Translations under genes and position numbers: made by a program | In this document: positions 50,638-62,592 of the stretch, piece after piece | Position numbering within the stretch: the stretch's first letter is position 1 | Layout: every line of letters starts with the position of its first letter | Notes under the pieces: generated by a model | Seen by the model: only the letters and a program-made list of their open reading frames with translations | Database searches by the model: none | Told to the model about the DNA's origin: nothing | DNA from: an uncultured Gemmatimonadota bacterium | GTDB taxonomy: Bacteria > Gemmatimonadota > Gemmatimonadetes > Gemmatimonadales > Gemmatimonadaceae | DNA: 64,000 nt | Direction: 5' to 3' | NCBI GenBank assembly: GCA_902825965.1 | Contig: CADEDA010000012.1 | Span: 26,309 to 90,308 of the forward strand

Positions 50638-51329
50638 TCCGCGACGTCGGCGTCGTCATCGTCGCGGGCGGCAGCGGCTCGCGTGTCGGGGGCAGCGAGC
50701 TCAAGCAGCTGCGTTGGGTCGCCGGCAAGCCGATGCTGCTGCACTCGCTGCAAACCTTCCAGGCGCGGGACGACGTCGCCATGGTCGTGTGTGTGCTGCC
50801 GCGGCAGTACGCGGGGGATCCGCCGCCCTGGATCTTCCAGAGCGATGCCGAGCGCCTGCTGATCTCGGTCGGCGGAAAGCACCGCGCCGCGTCCGTGGCG
50901 AACGGCCTCGAGGACCTGCCGGCCGAGTGCCGGATCGTGCTGATCCACGACGCCGCACGGCCGCTGGTCTCGCCGGGCATGATCGATCGCGTGGTGCACG
51001 AGGCGCGGCAGGGCCATGGCGCGGTGGCCGCGTTGCCGGTGAGCGACACGCTCAAGTCGGTGGACGCCGCCGGCCGCATCACGGCGACCGTGCCACGCGA
51101 GGGCCTCTGGCGGGCGCAGACGCCGCAAGGGTTCCCCCGCGAGATGATCGTGCGGGCGCACCGCGAGGCCATCGCGGCGGGCGCGCACGCGATCGCGACC
51201 GACGACGCGGCACTGTGTGAGCGATTGGGCCTCGAGGTGCGTGTGGTCCGCGGCAGCGAACGTGCCCTGAAGGTCACGGAGGAAGCCGATTTCGCGCGCG
51301 CCGAGGCCCTGCAGACGGTGGAGGAGTAG
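50634..51329 (+). CDS. ispD: 2-C-methyl-D-erythritol 4-phosphate cytidylyltransferase
   Basis: 231 residues. It has the nucleotidyltransferase start VVIVAGGSGSRVGG with KQ in the next turn (ELKQLRWVAGKPML), the IspD motif LIHDAARPLVSPGMI and the C-terminal TDDAALCERLG. It makes CDP-methylerythritol in the MEP isoprenoid pathway. The usual first Ala-Ala of the loop is replaced by VAGG, a mild deviation. It starts with GTG overlapping radA. Confidence 0.93.
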   Translation: MIRDVGVVIVAGGSGSRVGGSELKQLRWVAGKPMLLHSLQTFQARDDVAMVVCVLPRQYAGDPPPWIFQSDAERLLISVGGKHRAASVANGLEDLPAECRIVLIHDAARPLVSPGMIDRVVHEARQGHGAVAALPVSDTLKSVDAAGRITATVPREGLWRAQTPQGFPREMIVRAHREAIAAGAHAIATDDAALCERLGLEVRVVRGSERALKVTEEADFARAEALQTVEE

Positions 51330-51331
51330 CG

Positions 51332-52000
51332 ATGCCCGAGCCGCGTGGTGTGCCGTTCTGGTCGGCCGAGGAAGTCGAGTCGGCGCTGGCGCCGACCATC
51401 GCCCACCTGCAAGCGGGCGGCATCCTGGCGTACCCGACCGAGACGGTCTACGGATTCGGCACGATGATCGACCGCGACGCGGTCGAGGCGCTGGTGGGGC
51501 TCAAGCGCCGCCCGCCGGCCAAGCCGTTCCTCCTGCTCATCTCCGACACGGCCATGCTGGCGCGGCTGGGGCTGAACCTCACGCCGTCGGCGAGCATGCT
51601 GGCGGCGCGGCATTGGCCCGGGCCGCTCACGCTGGTGCTGCCGGGTGGCGAGCGTCGCATCCCCGAGCGCTTGCGCGGGCCTGAGGGCGGCATCGCCGTG
51701 CGGTGGACGCCACACGTCGGCCTGCAACGGCTCATCGCCGCACTCGGGGATCCCATCACCAGCACCTCGGCGAACCTGCCCGGCCAGCCGCCGGCGGTGA
51801 CGGCCGGGGAGATCCTCGAGCAGTGGCGGCAGGAGATCGGGCGCGGCACCATCCGGCTGCTCGATGGCGGACGCTTGCCGCCGTCGCCGGCTTCGACGGT
51901 GGTCGATTGCACTTCGCGGGTGCCACGCGTCATACGGCCGGGGGCGTTGCCCTCGGCTACCTTGCGGGAGACCGTGCCCGAGTTGGTCGGAGACCAATGA
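51332..52000 (+). CDS. tsaC: L-threonylcarbamoyladenylate synthase (TsaC/Sua5 family)
   Basis: 222 residues of the YrdC fold: GGILAYPTETVYGFGTMIDRD, the KRRPPAKPFLLLI basic motif and TSTSANLPGQPPAVT near the C-terminus. It makes threonylcarbamoyl-AMP for the t6A37 modification of ANN-decoding tRNAs. There is no C-terminal Sua5 domain, so this is the short TsaC type. Its stop overlaps the next start. Confidence 0.93.
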   Translation: MPEPRGVPFWSAEEVESALAPTIAHLQAGGILAYPTETVYGFGTMIDRDAVEALVGLKRRPPAKPFLLLISDTAMLARLGLNLTPSASMLAARHWPGPLTLVLPGGERRIPERLRGPEGGIAVRWTPHVGLQRLIAALGDPITSTSANLPGQPPAVTAGEILEQWRQEIGRGTIRLLDGGRLPPSPASTVVDCTSRVPRVIRPGALPSATLRETVPELVGDQ

Positions 52001-52470
52001 TGCGTCTGCTGTTCGTCTGCACCGGCAACACCTGTCGCAGTCCGATGGCCGAGGCGATCGCGCGTCGGCTCGGTGCGGAGCGCGGCTTGACGGATCTGGT
52101 GGTGGGCAGCGCGGGCACGAGCGCCTGGGAGGGTGCCCCGGCGTCGGACGGGGCGCTGCTCGTGGCGCTGGAGCACGGCCTCGACCTCAACGGGCATCGC
52201 GCGCGGGTGCTCTCGCGCGAGATCGTGGCCCAGGCGGACCTGATCCTCGTGATGAGTGCACACCATCGTGACCGCGCCACCGTGCTCGGCGGCGACGCGC
52301 GGACGCACCTGCTGACGGACTACGCCACGCGCTCCGGTGAGGGGCATCCGGTGCTCGATCCATTCGGCGGCGACCTCGACACCTATCGCGAGACCTTCGC
52401 CGAGCTGGAGCGGATCATCGGCAAGGTGTTCGACCGCATCTCCACCGAACGCCCCACGGGAGGCGCGTGA
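51997..52470 (+). CDS. Low-molecular-weight protein phosphatase, arginine-phosphatase-like
   Basis: 157 residues. The phosphate loop is C8-TGNTC-R14-S (FVCTGNTCRSPMAEA) and the general acid is D121 in LDPFGGDL. Position 12 is Thr instead of the Ile/Leu of tyrosine phosphatases; in Bacillus YwlE the equivalent Thr makes the enzyme specific for phosphoarginine. A role in dephosphorylating arginine or tyrosine in proteins is likely. The start is ATGATG at 51997; the first ATG overlaps the tsaC stop. No McsB-type kinase gene is in the window. Confidence 0.9.
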   Translation: MMRLLFVCTGNTCRSPMAEAIARRLGAERGLTDLVVGSAGTSAWEGAPASDGALLVALEHGLDLNGHRARVLSREIVAQADLILVMSAHHRDRATVLGGDARTHLLTDYATRSGEGHPVLDPFGGDLDTYRETFAELERIIGKVFDRISTERPTGGA

Positions 52471-53315
52471 TGGGCGCACCGAGCTCGCTGCCGGGACGAC
52501 TCGTGCTGCTGGGGCACCCGGTGGCCCACTCGCTCTCGCCGGTGTTTCAGCAGGCGGCGCTGGCGTCGGCGGGGATCCCGTTGACGTACGAGGCGCTCGA
52601 CGTCGCGCCGGCCGACCTGCCCTCGATGCTGGGCCTGCTCGCCGACGCACGCGCAGCCGGGAACGTGACGCTGCCGCACAAGGAAGCCGTCTACCCGTGG
52701 TGCGCGCGCCGCACCGCGCTCGCCGAACGGGTCGGTGCGGTCAACACGTTCTGGAGCGAGGAGCAGCCGGACGGCCGGGTGGGACTGGTGGGCGACAACA
52801 CCGACGTGGGTGGGTTCGATTTCGCCGTCGAGCGCCTGCTCGAGCGCCGTCCCCGCGTGCTGCGCGTGGGCCTGCTCGGGGCGGGCGGTGCGGCGGCGGC
52901 GGTCTGTGCCGCGGTGGAGCGCTGGTCGGACAGCCGGGTGGTGATCCATGCGCGGAACCGCGAGCGGGCGGCGCAGCTTGCCGCGCGCTTCGCCGGTGTC
53001 GCCGACGTGGTGCCGAGCGAGATGGACACCGTCGATGGCACCGACCTGCTCGTGAACGCGACGCCGCTGGGCCTCGACGGGGCGTTGATGCCGATCGCAC
53101 CCGGGATGATCCCGGCCACCACGGCCGTGCTCGACCTCACGTATCGTCGTGGTCGGACGCCGTTCGTGAAGGCCTGTCGCGCCCGTGGGCTGCGGTCCGA
53201 TGACGGATTGCCCATGCTGGTGGAGCAGGGCGCGCTCGCGTTCGAGCGCTGGTTCGGCGTCGCGCCGGACCGCGAGGCCATGTGGCGGTCGATCCGCGCG
53301 CCGGAAGCGAGCTGA
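52470..53315 (+). CDS. aroE: Shikimate dehydrogenase
   Basis: 281 residues from the ATG at 52470, which has GGGAGG six bases upstream and overlaps the upstream stop by one base; the GTG three bases earlier is too near the ribosome-binding site. The substrate motif LGHPVAHSLSPVFQQAAL, the catalytic Lys in GNVTLPHKEAVYPW and the Asp in VGDNTDVGGF are all present, followed by the NADP fold VGLLGAGGAAAAV. It reduces 3-dehydroshikimate in aromatic amino-acid synthesis. Confidence 0.94.
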   Translation: MGAPSSLPGRLVLLGHPVAHSLSPVFQQAALASAGIPLTYEALDVAPADLPSMLGLLADARAAGNVTLPHKEAVYPWCARRTALAERVGAVNTFWSEEQPDGRVGLVGDNTDVGGFDFAVERLLERRPRVLRVGLLGAGGAAAAVCAAVERWSDSRVVIHARNRERAAQLAARFAGVADVVPSEMDTVDGTDLLVNATPLGLDGALMPIAPGMIPATTAVLDLTYRRGRTPFVKACRARGLRSDDGLPMLVEQGALAFERWFGVAPDREAMWRSIRAPEAS

Positions 53316-54103
53316 ACGCAGGGCGGGGCGCGGGTGCTCGCGCCGCGGTGGGGACGGCAGGGTCCGGGTGGCGTGGAATCGGTACGGCGCTGGTGCAGTT
53401 CCTGCTGCCGCGCGCGTGTGCCGCCTGCGACGCCGCGATGGACGACATCGACGAGGGGATGCTCTGCGGCCGCTGCTGGGCCCGCGTGCCCCGGCTGCGA
53501 CACCCGCAATGCGCGCGCTGCGGCCACCCGACGCCGCCCCGCGGGCACTGTCCCGGCTGTGCGCTGCTGCCGCCGTTCGTCCGGGCCGCACGGTCGTACT
53601 GCTGGGTGCCGGACGAGACCAGCTCGGCCATGGTCGCGGCGCTCAAGTACGACGGCTGGCCCGGCGTGGCGGTGGACATGGCGCGACGGCTGGAGCGGCT
53701 GACCTGGCCGGCCGACGTGCTGCGCGAACGCGCAGCGTTGGTGCCGGTGCCGCTGGCCCCCGAGAAGCAGCGCGCCCGCGGCTTCAACCAGGCCGAGCGA
53801 CTGGCTGCGGCACTGGCGCCGCGCTGGGGCGTGCCGCTGCGCCACGAGGTGTTGCAGCGCGTGCGCGCCACCGTGAGCCAGACGCGATTGACTCCCGGGG
53901 AACGCTTGGCGAACGTTCACGGCGCGTTTATTGCAACGCCTGCGCACGCGGCGACGCTCCGCGGGATGCACCTGATCCTCGTGGACGACGTCCTCACGAC
54001 CGGCGCGACACTGAACGCCTGCGCGAACGCCCTGTTCGCGGCCGGCGCGCGCACGATGAGCTACGTCACGTTCGGTCGGGCCCGCAGCACTCACGACAAA
54101 TAA
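53282..54103 (+). CDS. ComF-family phosphoribosyltransferase-like protein
   Basis: 273 residues if the GTG at 53282 is used, which overlaps aroE by 34 bases; a later GTG at 53348 is also possible. Four cysteine pairs (CAAC, CGRC, CARC, CPGC) form the N-terminal zinc ribbons, and the PRPP-binding motif LILVDDVLTTGATL is near the C-terminus. ComF helps DNA uptake in competent bacteria, but many homologues have unknown roles. The sequence from KYDGWPG to EKQRARGFNQAERLA is typical of the family. Confidence 0.9.
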   Translation: MAVDPRAGSELNAGRGAGARAAVGTAGSGWRGIGTALVQFLLPRACAACDAAMDDIDEGMLCGRCWARVPRLRHPQCARCGHPTPPRGHCPGCALLPPFVRAARSYCWVPDETSSAMVAALKYDGWPGVAVDMARRLERLTWPADVLRERAALVPVPLAPEKQRARGFNQAERLAAALAPRWGVPLRHEVLQRVRATVSQTRLTPGERLANVHGAFIATPAHAATLRGMHLILVDDVLTTGATLNACANALFAAGARTMSYVTFGRARSTHDK

Positions 54104-55138
<1,035 letters not shown>

Positions 55139-55145
55139 GCCGGCG

Positions 55146-56342
55146 ATGCACACCCGGACCATCAAGGATCTCTCGGCGGCGGAGCTGCGCGGCAAGCGTG
55201 CGCTGGTCCGCGTCGACTTCAACGTGCCGCTGGACGACCAGGGTGCCGTCGCGGACGACACGCGCGTGCGCGCGGCGGTGCCGACCATCCAGGCGTTGCG
55301 GAAGGGTGGGGCGCGGGTCGTGCTCTGCTCGCATCTCGGACGTCCGAAGGGCAAACCCGACCCCAAGTACACCCTCGCCCTGGTCGCGCCGGTGCTGAGC
55401 GCGCTGCTGGGCGCGCCGGTGCGCTTCGTGCCGCACGTGGTGGGCGCGGAAGCGGTGGCCGCAACGAAGGCCCTGCAGGAGGGCGAGGTCTGCCTGCTCG
55501 AGAACACCCGGTTCGAGGCGGGCGAGGAGAAGAACGACGCCGAGCTGTCCAAGGCGTTCGCGGCGCTGGGTGACGTCTACGTGAACGACGCGTTCGGGGC
55601 GGCGCATCGGGCGCATGCGAGCACCGAGGGCGTCGCGAAGCATCTGCGGCCGGCCGTCGCCGGCTTGCTCATGGAGAAGGAGCTGGACTACCTCGGCTCC
55701 GCGCTCGAGAAGCCCAAGCGGCCCTTCATCGCGATCCTCGGCGGATCCAAGATCTCGGGCAAGATCGACGTCATCGAGGCGCTGCTGCCCAAGGTGGACG
55801 GCATCCTGATCGGTGGCGCGATGGCCTGCACGTTCTACAAGGCCCAAGGGTTCGAGACCGGCAAGTCCCTCGTGGAGCCGGATCGGGTGGAGATGGCCTC
55901 CGACCTCATGACGCGGGCGGCGTTCCGCCTCACGCTGCCCCACGATGCGGTGGTCGCCCCGGCGATCGCGGAGGGCGGGAAGGCGCATGCGGTGAAGCGC
56001 GACGCCATCCCGACGGACGAAGCCATGCTGGACATCGGTCCCGAGAGCGCGGCGTCGTACGCCCGCGCGATCGCCTCCGCCAAGACAATCATCTGGAACG
56101 GTCCCATGGGGGTGTTCGAGACCAAGCCGTTCGACGCGGGGACACTCGCCGTGGCCCGCGCCATGGCGGACGCGACGTCCAAGGGTGCGACGACGATCAT
56201 CGGCGGTGGCGACTCCGCGGCGGCCGTCGAGGAGGCGGGGCTCGCGAGCCGGATGAGCCACGTCTCCACGGGCGGCGGAGCCTCGCTGGAGTTCCTCGAG
56301 GGGAAGGTGCTGCCGGGCGTCGCCGCCCTCGACCAGCGCTGA
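55146..56342 (+). CDS. pgk: Phosphoglycerate kinase
   Basis: 398 residues. The substrate motif [13 protein letters not shown] begins at about residue 21, [10 protein letters not shown] follows, and the nucleotide-binding C-terminal part has [14 protein letters not shown] and the [14 protein letters not shown] loop. It makes ATP from 1,3-bisphosphoglycerate. It lies seven bases after gap. Confidence 0.97.
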   Translation: MHTRTIKDLSAAELRGKRALVRVDFNVPLDDQGAVADDTRVRAAVPTIQALRKGGARVVLCSHLGRPKGKPDPKYTLALVAPVLSALLGAPVRFVPHVVGAEAVAATKALQEGEVCLLENTRFEAGEEKNDAELSKAFAALGDVYVNDAFGAAHRAHASTEGVAKHLRPAVAGLLMEKELDYLGSALEKPKRPFIAILGGSKISGKIDVIEALLPKVDGILIGGAMACTFYKAQGFETGKSLVEPDRVEMASDLMTRAAFRLTLPHDAVVAPAIAEGGKAHAVKRDAIPTDEAMLDIGPESAASYARAIASAKTIIWNGPMGVFETKPFDAGTLAVARAMADATSKGATTIIGGGDSAAAVEEAGLASRMSHVSTGGGASLEFLEGKVLPGVAALDQR

Positions 56343-56348
56343 CGGGCG

Positions 56349-57101
56349 ATGCGCAACCTGGTCTTCGCCGCCAACTGGAAGATGCATCAGGCCCCGGCCG
56401 ATGCAGCGGCCTTCATGCGGACCTTCGTCGGGCAGTATGCCCGGCAGCAGGACCGGCGGGTGCTGTTCTTCCCGTCGGCGGTCTCGCTGCACGTGGTCGT
56501 GCAGGCCATCAAGGAGCGCGCCGACCTCGAGGCGGGTGTGCAGAACATCCACTGGGAGGACAAGGGCGCCTTCACCGGCGAGACGTCGGCGCCCTTGGCG
56601 CGCGGCGCCGGGGCGCGGCACGTGCTCATCGGGCACTCCGAGCGCCGGCACGTGTTCGGCGAGACCGACGAGGAGACCGGCAAGAAGGTGGCAGCCGCCC
56701 TCCGTGCCGGGCTGACCCCGACCATCTGCGTGGGAGAGACCCTGGCACAGCGCGAGCGAGGGGAGACACTCGCGGTCGTGACCCGTCAACTCCGGGCTGC
56801 CGTCGCAGGGATCGACGCCGGCGTGCTGGCGACGACGATCGTCGCCTACGAGCCGGTGTGGGCGATCGGCACGGGCAAGAATGCCACTCCGGCGGACGCT
56901 GGCGAGGTGCACTCGGCCATCCGCGCCGAACTCCGGTCCCTCGTGGGGGAGCGCGGGGCGGCCGTCCCCATCCTCTACGGCGGGAGCGTCAACCGCTCCA
57001 ACGTGGATTCGCTCCTGGCCGCATCCGAGGTCGGTGGGGTGCTGGTCGGGGGCGCGAGTCTCGACGCGGAGCAGTGGCTGGCCATTGCCCGGTCGGGGTA
57101 A
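56349..57101 (+). CDS. tpiA: Triose-phosphate isomerase
   Basis: 250 residues. The N-terminal ANWKMH contains the catalytic Lys; the catalytic His is in IGHSERRHVFGE and the catalytic Glu in AYEPVWAIGTGK. The phosphate loop GGSVNRSN and GVLVGGASL complete the fold. It interconverts glyceraldehyde-3-phosphate and dihydroxyacetone phosphate. The secG promoter (-35 TTGCCC) lies in its last codons. Confidence 0.97.
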   Translation: MRNLVFAANWKMHQAPADAAAFMRTFVGQYARQQDRRVLFFPSAVSLHVVVQAIKERADLEAGVQNIHWEDKGAFTGETSAPLARGAGARHVLIGHSERRHVFGETDEETGKKVAAALRAGLTPTICVGETLAQRERGETLAVVTRQLRAAVAGIDAGVLATTIVAYEPVWAIGTGKNATPADAGEVHSAIRAELRSLVGERGAAVPILYGGSVNRSNVDSLLAASEVGGVLVGGASLDAEQWLAIARSG

Positions 57102-57113
57102 CTCCAGTATTCT
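57085..57113 (+). promoter_or_regulatory. Promoter TTGCCC-N17-TATTCT for secG-carA
   Basis: -35 TTGCCC (57085-57090) in the end of tpiA, 17-base spacer, -10 TATTCT (57108-57113). The leader to the secG ATG at 57157 would be about 38 bases. Confidence 0.65.
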
Positions 57114-57156
57114 TCAAGGCTTACCTCACAACGCTGCTTCCGCTGATCCCGTCGCC

Positions 57157-57546
57157 ATGTATTCGTTCCTCGTCACTCTTCTCGCGCTCGACGCCATCGT
57201 CCTCATCGCCGCCGTGCTCATGCAGGCGGGAAAGGGAGGCGGTGTTGCGCAGAGCTTCGGCGGTACCTCGTCGGCCACCAGCTCGCTCGTGGGTGCGCGG
57301 CAGGCCGGTGACCTCCTGACCAAGACGAGCTGGTGGGCGGGCGGGATCTTCATCTTCCTCGCGTACGTGCTGCAGCTGATGTCCAGCCGCGCCGCCACGG
57401 GGCCGTCGTCGATCCTCGATCAGATCGCGACGCCGCCCGCTGCCACGGCGCCGGCGACCACTCCGACGCCCGATGCGAACGCGCCCTCGGCGCTGCCGCT
57501 CCAGCCGGCGACCCCGGCTCCCTCCACCACGCCGCCCCAGCCGTGA
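57157..57546 (+). CDS. secG: Preprotein translocase subunit SecG
   Basis: 129 residues. Two membrane helices flank a conserved loop: [20 protein letters not shown], then [13 protein letters not shown], then [17 protein letters not shown]. The C-terminal 50 residues are Pro/Ala/Thr-rich and probably disordered. It helps SecYEG move proteins across the inner membrane. In-frame upstream codons run into tpiA, so the ATG at 57157 is used. Its stop overlaps the carA GTG. Confidence 0.93.
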   Translation: MYSFLVTLLALDAIVLIAAVLMQAGKGGGVAQSFGGTSSATSSLVGARQAGDLLTKTSWWAGGIFIFLAYVLQLMSSRAATGPSSILDQIATPPAATAPATTPTPDANAPSALPLQPATPAPSTTPPQP

Positions 57547-58670
57547 GCGCGAATCCGTTCCATGCAGCACCCGGGTTCCTCCTCCTCGAGGACGGAACCC
57601 TTTTTCTTGGTCGGCTCCATAGCCCGATCGAGACGCCCAATGCCGCCGAGGTGGTGTTCACGACCGGCATGAGCGGCTACCAGGAGACCTTCACCGACCC
57701 ATCCTTCCGGGGCCAGATCGTCGTGATGACGTCGGCCATGATCGGGAACTACGGGGTGAACTCCGAGGACACCGAGTCGGGCCGGCCGCAGGTGGCAGGC
57801 GTCGTGGTGCGCGAGCTCTCGGCGGCGCATTCGAACTGGCGAGCTGAGGAGTCGCTTGAAGCTTGGCTCGCAAAGTCCAAAGTGCCTGTCCTTTCAGAAG
57901 TTGACACACGTCGCCTCACGCGTCACTTGAGAACGGTCGGCGTGCTTCGCGGACTGATCGGGGCTGGGGTCGAACCCTCGGCGACTGATCGAGAGATCCT
58001 CGCGGCCTGCCCGTCGATGGCCGGGCTCGACCTTGCCTCGCGCGTCTCCACCAAGGAGCCCTATCTCTGGGGCGACGCCAAGGCACCGCACCACATCGTC
58101 GCGATCGACTACGGGATCAAGCGGAACATCCTCCGGATGTTCGAGGCGCGCGGCTGCCGGATCACCGTGGTCCCATCCACGACGCCAGCCTCGGAGATCC
58201 TCGCCCGGAAGCCCGACGGCGTGTTCCTCTCCAACGGCCCGGGCGACCCGGAGGCGGTGACGTACGCGCCCGACGCCATCAGGACGATCGCCGAGTCAGG
58301 GATGCCGGTGTTCGGGATCTGCCTCGGGCACCAGCTTCTGGGGATCACGTTCGGCGGGCACACCGTGAAGCTCCCGTACGGCCACCGGGGCGGGAATCAC
58401 CCGGTGAAGGACCTCGCGACCGGCGACGTGCTGATCACCAGCCAGAACCACGGCTTCGCGGTCGAAGGGACGGAGCAGGGCATTCCGGGCGCCCCGGACC
58501 TGCAGGTGACGCACCTCAACCTGAACGACGGGACCGTGGAGGGGCTGCGGCACAAGCGCCTGCCGGTGTTCGGCGTGCAGTACCACCCGGAAGCCGCCCC
58601 CGGCCCGCACGACGCGGTCCCCCATTTCGACGAGTTCCTCGCCGCGATGGGAGCGGGCGCAAGCGCTTGA
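57543..58670 (+). CDS. carA: Carbamoyl-phosphate synthase, glutaminase (small) subunit
   Basis: 375 residues beginning with GTG that overlaps secG. The N-terminal CPSase domain has [18 protein letters not shown]; the class I amidotransferase domain has its catalytic Cys in [12 protein letters not shown] and the His/Glu pair in [11 protein letters not shown]. It supplies ammonia to CarB for carbamoyl phosphate in arginine and pyrimidine synthesis. carB is not adjacent. Its TGA lies inside the -35 box of the HU promoter. Confidence 0.96.
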   Translation: MSANPFHAAPGFLLLEDGTLFLGRLHSPIETPNAAEVVFTTGMSGYQETFTDPSFRGQIVVMTSAMIGNYGVNSEDTESGRPQVAGVVVRELSAAHSNWRAEESLEAWLAKSKVPVLSEVDTRRLTRHLRTVGVLRGLIGAGVEPSATDREILAACPSMAGLDLASRVSTKEPYLWGDAKAPHHIVAIDYGIKRNILRMFEARGCRITVVPSTTPASEILARKPDGVFLSNGPGDPEAVTYAPDAIRTIAESGMPVFGICLGHQLLGITFGGHTVKLPYGHRGGNHPVKDLATGDVLITSQNHGFAVEGTEQGIPGAPDLQVTHLNLNDGTVEGLRHKRLPVFGVQYHPEAAPGPHDAVPHFDEFLAAMGAGASA

Positions 58671-58695
58671 CACACAAGAGCTAACGTCCTAGACT
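58667..58695 (+). promoter_or_regulatory. Consensus promoter TTGACA-N17-TAGACT for the HU gene
   Basis: Perfect -35 TTGACA (58667-58672), 17-base spacer, -10 TAGACT (58690-58695). The -35 box contains the carA stop codon. Transcription would start near 58702, leaving a leader of about 39 bases. Confidence 0.8.
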
Positions 58696-58740
58696 AGGCG
58701 AACTTACGCCCCTTCGGCCAAGCGCCAACCCATCCCTGGT

Positions 58741-59079
58741 ATGTCGATGACCAAAGCCGATCTCGTGGAGCGCGTCACGGAGACCATCGCCCGCACATCC
58801 GGCCCGATGATCTCCAAGAAGGACTGCGCCCGCGTGGTGGACGCCTTTCTCGATGCGATCAAGGACGCGCTGAAGGAGCAGCGGAACATCGAGGTGCGCG
58901 GCTTCGGCACCTTCAAGATCCGCAACCGCAAGACGCGGATGGCGCGGAATCCGCGCACCGGTGAGCCGGTCGAGGTGTCGGCGCGTCCGGTGCCGGTCTT
59001 CAAGCCCAGCAAGGAGTTGCGCGCGCTGGTCGCGGATCTCGAGCTCCTGCCGAGCAACGACGACGACTCGGACGACTAG
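58741..59079 (+). CDS. HU/IHF-family DNA-binding protein
   Basis: 112 residues. It begins MSMTKADLVERVTETIA and has the arm sequence IEVRGFGTFKIRNRKTRMARNP followed by TGEPVEVSARPVPVFKPS, the hallmark of HU/IHF (arm at about 56-76). An unusual acidic tail (NDDDSDD) follows. As a nucleoid protein it bends DNA; its near-consensus promoter fits high expression. HU and IHF subtypes cannot be told apart here. Confidence 0.94.
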   Translation: MSMTKADLVERVTETIARTSGPMISKKDCARVVDAFLDAIKDALKEQRNIEVRGFGTFKIRNRKTRMARNPRTGEPVEVSARPVPVFKPSKELRALVADLELLPSNDDDSDD

Positions 59080-59091
59080 TCCGGGGGCTGT

Positions 59092-59111
59092 CCGGCGCGG
59101 CGTCTCGCCGG
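59092..59111 (+). terminator. Possible terminator after the HU gene
   Basis: CCGGCG / CGCCGG (59092-59097, 59106-59111) with an eight-base loop, 13 bases after the HU stop, followed by CCTCTTGG. The stem is short, so this is tentative. The rest of the gap holds a direct repeat GGCTCTTGGT twice (59131-59150 region). Confidence 0.35.
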
Positions 59112-59145
59112 CCTCTTGGTCGCTGTTGCTGGCTCTTGGTGGCTC

Positions 59146-59173
59146 TTGGTGTTGTCCTGCCGCGACTTAGATT
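59146..59173 (+). promoter_or_regulatory. Promoter TTGGTG-N16-TAGATT for moaD
   Basis: TTGGTG (59146-59151) and TAGATT (59168-59173) are 16 bases apart. TAGATT ends six bases before the ATG at 59180, the same leaderless spacing as other genes here, and so argues for that ATG over the GTG at 59174. Confidence 0.45.
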
Positions 59174-59179
59174 GTGAGG

Positions 59180-59416
59180 ATGGCGCTCACCGTCCTCCTG
59201 TTCGCCTCCTGGGCTGACGCCCTTGGACCTTCCATCGCCTTGGATCTGCCCGCGGAGACCACGGCCGGCGCCGTGCTCGACGCCGCGTTCGCGGCCGCAG
59301 CCGGCCGGGCGCTGCCCAAACCCCTGGTGGCGGTCAACCACGTCTACGCGAAGCCGGGAACCCCGGTCCGCTCCGGCGACGAGGTTGCGCTGATCCCCCC
59401 CGTCGCGGGTGGCTGA
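59180..59416 (+). CDS. moaD: Molybdopterin synthase small subunit (sulfur carrier) MoaD
   Basis: 78 residues with the ubiquitin-like fold and the essential C-terminal Gly-Gly (IPPVAGG). VAVNHVYAKPGTPVRSGDEV is the usual MoaD middle. The C-terminal glycine is thiocarboxylated to give sulfur for molybdopterin. The ATG at 59180 is chosen because of the promoter spacing; a GTG two codons earlier is in frame. It overlaps or abuts moaE. Confidence 0.93.
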   Translation: MALTVLLFASWADALGPSIALDLPAETTAGAVLDAAFAAAAGRALPKPLVAVNHVYAKPGTPVRSGDEVALIPPVAGG

Positions 59417-59417
59417 G

Positions 59418-61851
<2,434 letters not shown>

Positions 61852-61864
61852 TCGTTCCTCTCGT

Positions 61865-61890
61865 GCGGCGCCCGGTGCTCCGGGCGCCGC
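61865..61890 (+). terminator. Hairpin between mdh and sdhC
   Basis: Perfect 11-bp stem GCGGCGCCCGG / CCGGGCGCCGC with a four-base loop (TGCT), 13 bases after the mdh stop. No T-run follows (ACCCGTCTCC). It may end mdh transcripts or stabilise or attenuate readthrough into sdhC. Confidence 0.6.
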
Positions 61891-61916
61891 ACCCGTCTCC
61901 CCCCGCAGAGGACTGC

Positions 61917-62573
61917 ATGAGCTGGCTGCTGAGGTTCTGGGATTCGACCATCGGGAAGAAGGTCGTGATGGCCGTGAGTGGGATCGGCCTGATGGGGTTC
62001 GTGTTCATCCACATGGCCGGGAACCTGCAGATGTTCCTGGGTGCGGATGCCATGCACAAGTACGCGGTGCTGCTGCGCACGAGCGAGGAACTGCTCTGGG
62101 TCGCCCGCATCGGCCTGATCGTGATGGCGGTGCTGCACGTGGTGTCGGCCGTGCAACTCACGCGCATCAACGCCGCCGCCCGTCCGGTGGGCTATGCCAA
62201 GCGCGAGCCGCAGGTGAGCACGTTCGCGTCGCGCTACCTGCGCGTGGGCGGCGTGTTCCTGCTGCTCTTCATCGTCTACCACCTCGGGCACATGACCACG
62301 GGGTGGTTCAACGAGAGCCTCGTGCACCTGCAACCCTACGGCAACGTGGTGCTCGGCTTCCAGTCGCCGTGGATCGTGCTGTTCTACGTGGTGGCGATGG
62401 CGGTGCTGGGCCTGCACCTCTTCCACGGCGCATGGGCGGGGTTCCGGACGCTGGGCCTGCAGAAGCGCAGCCCGAGCCCGCTGCAGCGCAGCCTGGCGCT
62501 CGGGTTCGCGGTCATCGTCTGGGCCGGCTTCACCGTGGTCCCGGTGGCCGTGTTCCTCGGCATCCTCAACTAG
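61917..62573 (+). CDS. sdhC: Succinate dehydrogenase cytochrome b subunit (five-helix type)
   Basis: 218 residues with five hydrophobic segments, for example [76 protein letters not shown] and [20 protein letters not shown]. Histidines in helices 1, 2, 3 and 4 (FIHMAG, VLHVV, YHLGHM, LHLFHG) could bind two hemes, as in the B-type di-heme cytochrome b of Bacteroidetes and Bacillus. It anchors SdhA/SdhB and handles quinone. The ATG at 61917 is chosen; longer frames lack a membrane signal. Confidence 0.9.
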   Translation: MSWLLRFWDSTIGKKVVMAVSGIGLMGFVFIHMAGNLQMFLGADAMHKYAVLLRTSEELLWVARIGLIVMAVLHVVSAVQLTRINAAARPVGYAKREPQVSTFASRYLRVGGVFLLLFIVYHLGHMTTGWFNESLVHLQPYGNVVLGFQSPWIVLFYVVAMAVLGLHLFHGAWAGFRTLGLQKRSPSPLQRSLALGFAVIVWAGFTVVPVAVFLGILN

Positions 62574-62592
62574 TCGACGGGAGACTCGCGAC

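Noticed and set aside
59110..59155. GGCTCTTGGT repeats as a possible repeat array or CRISPR-like element
   Set aside because: Only two full adjacent copies are present, without regular spacers.
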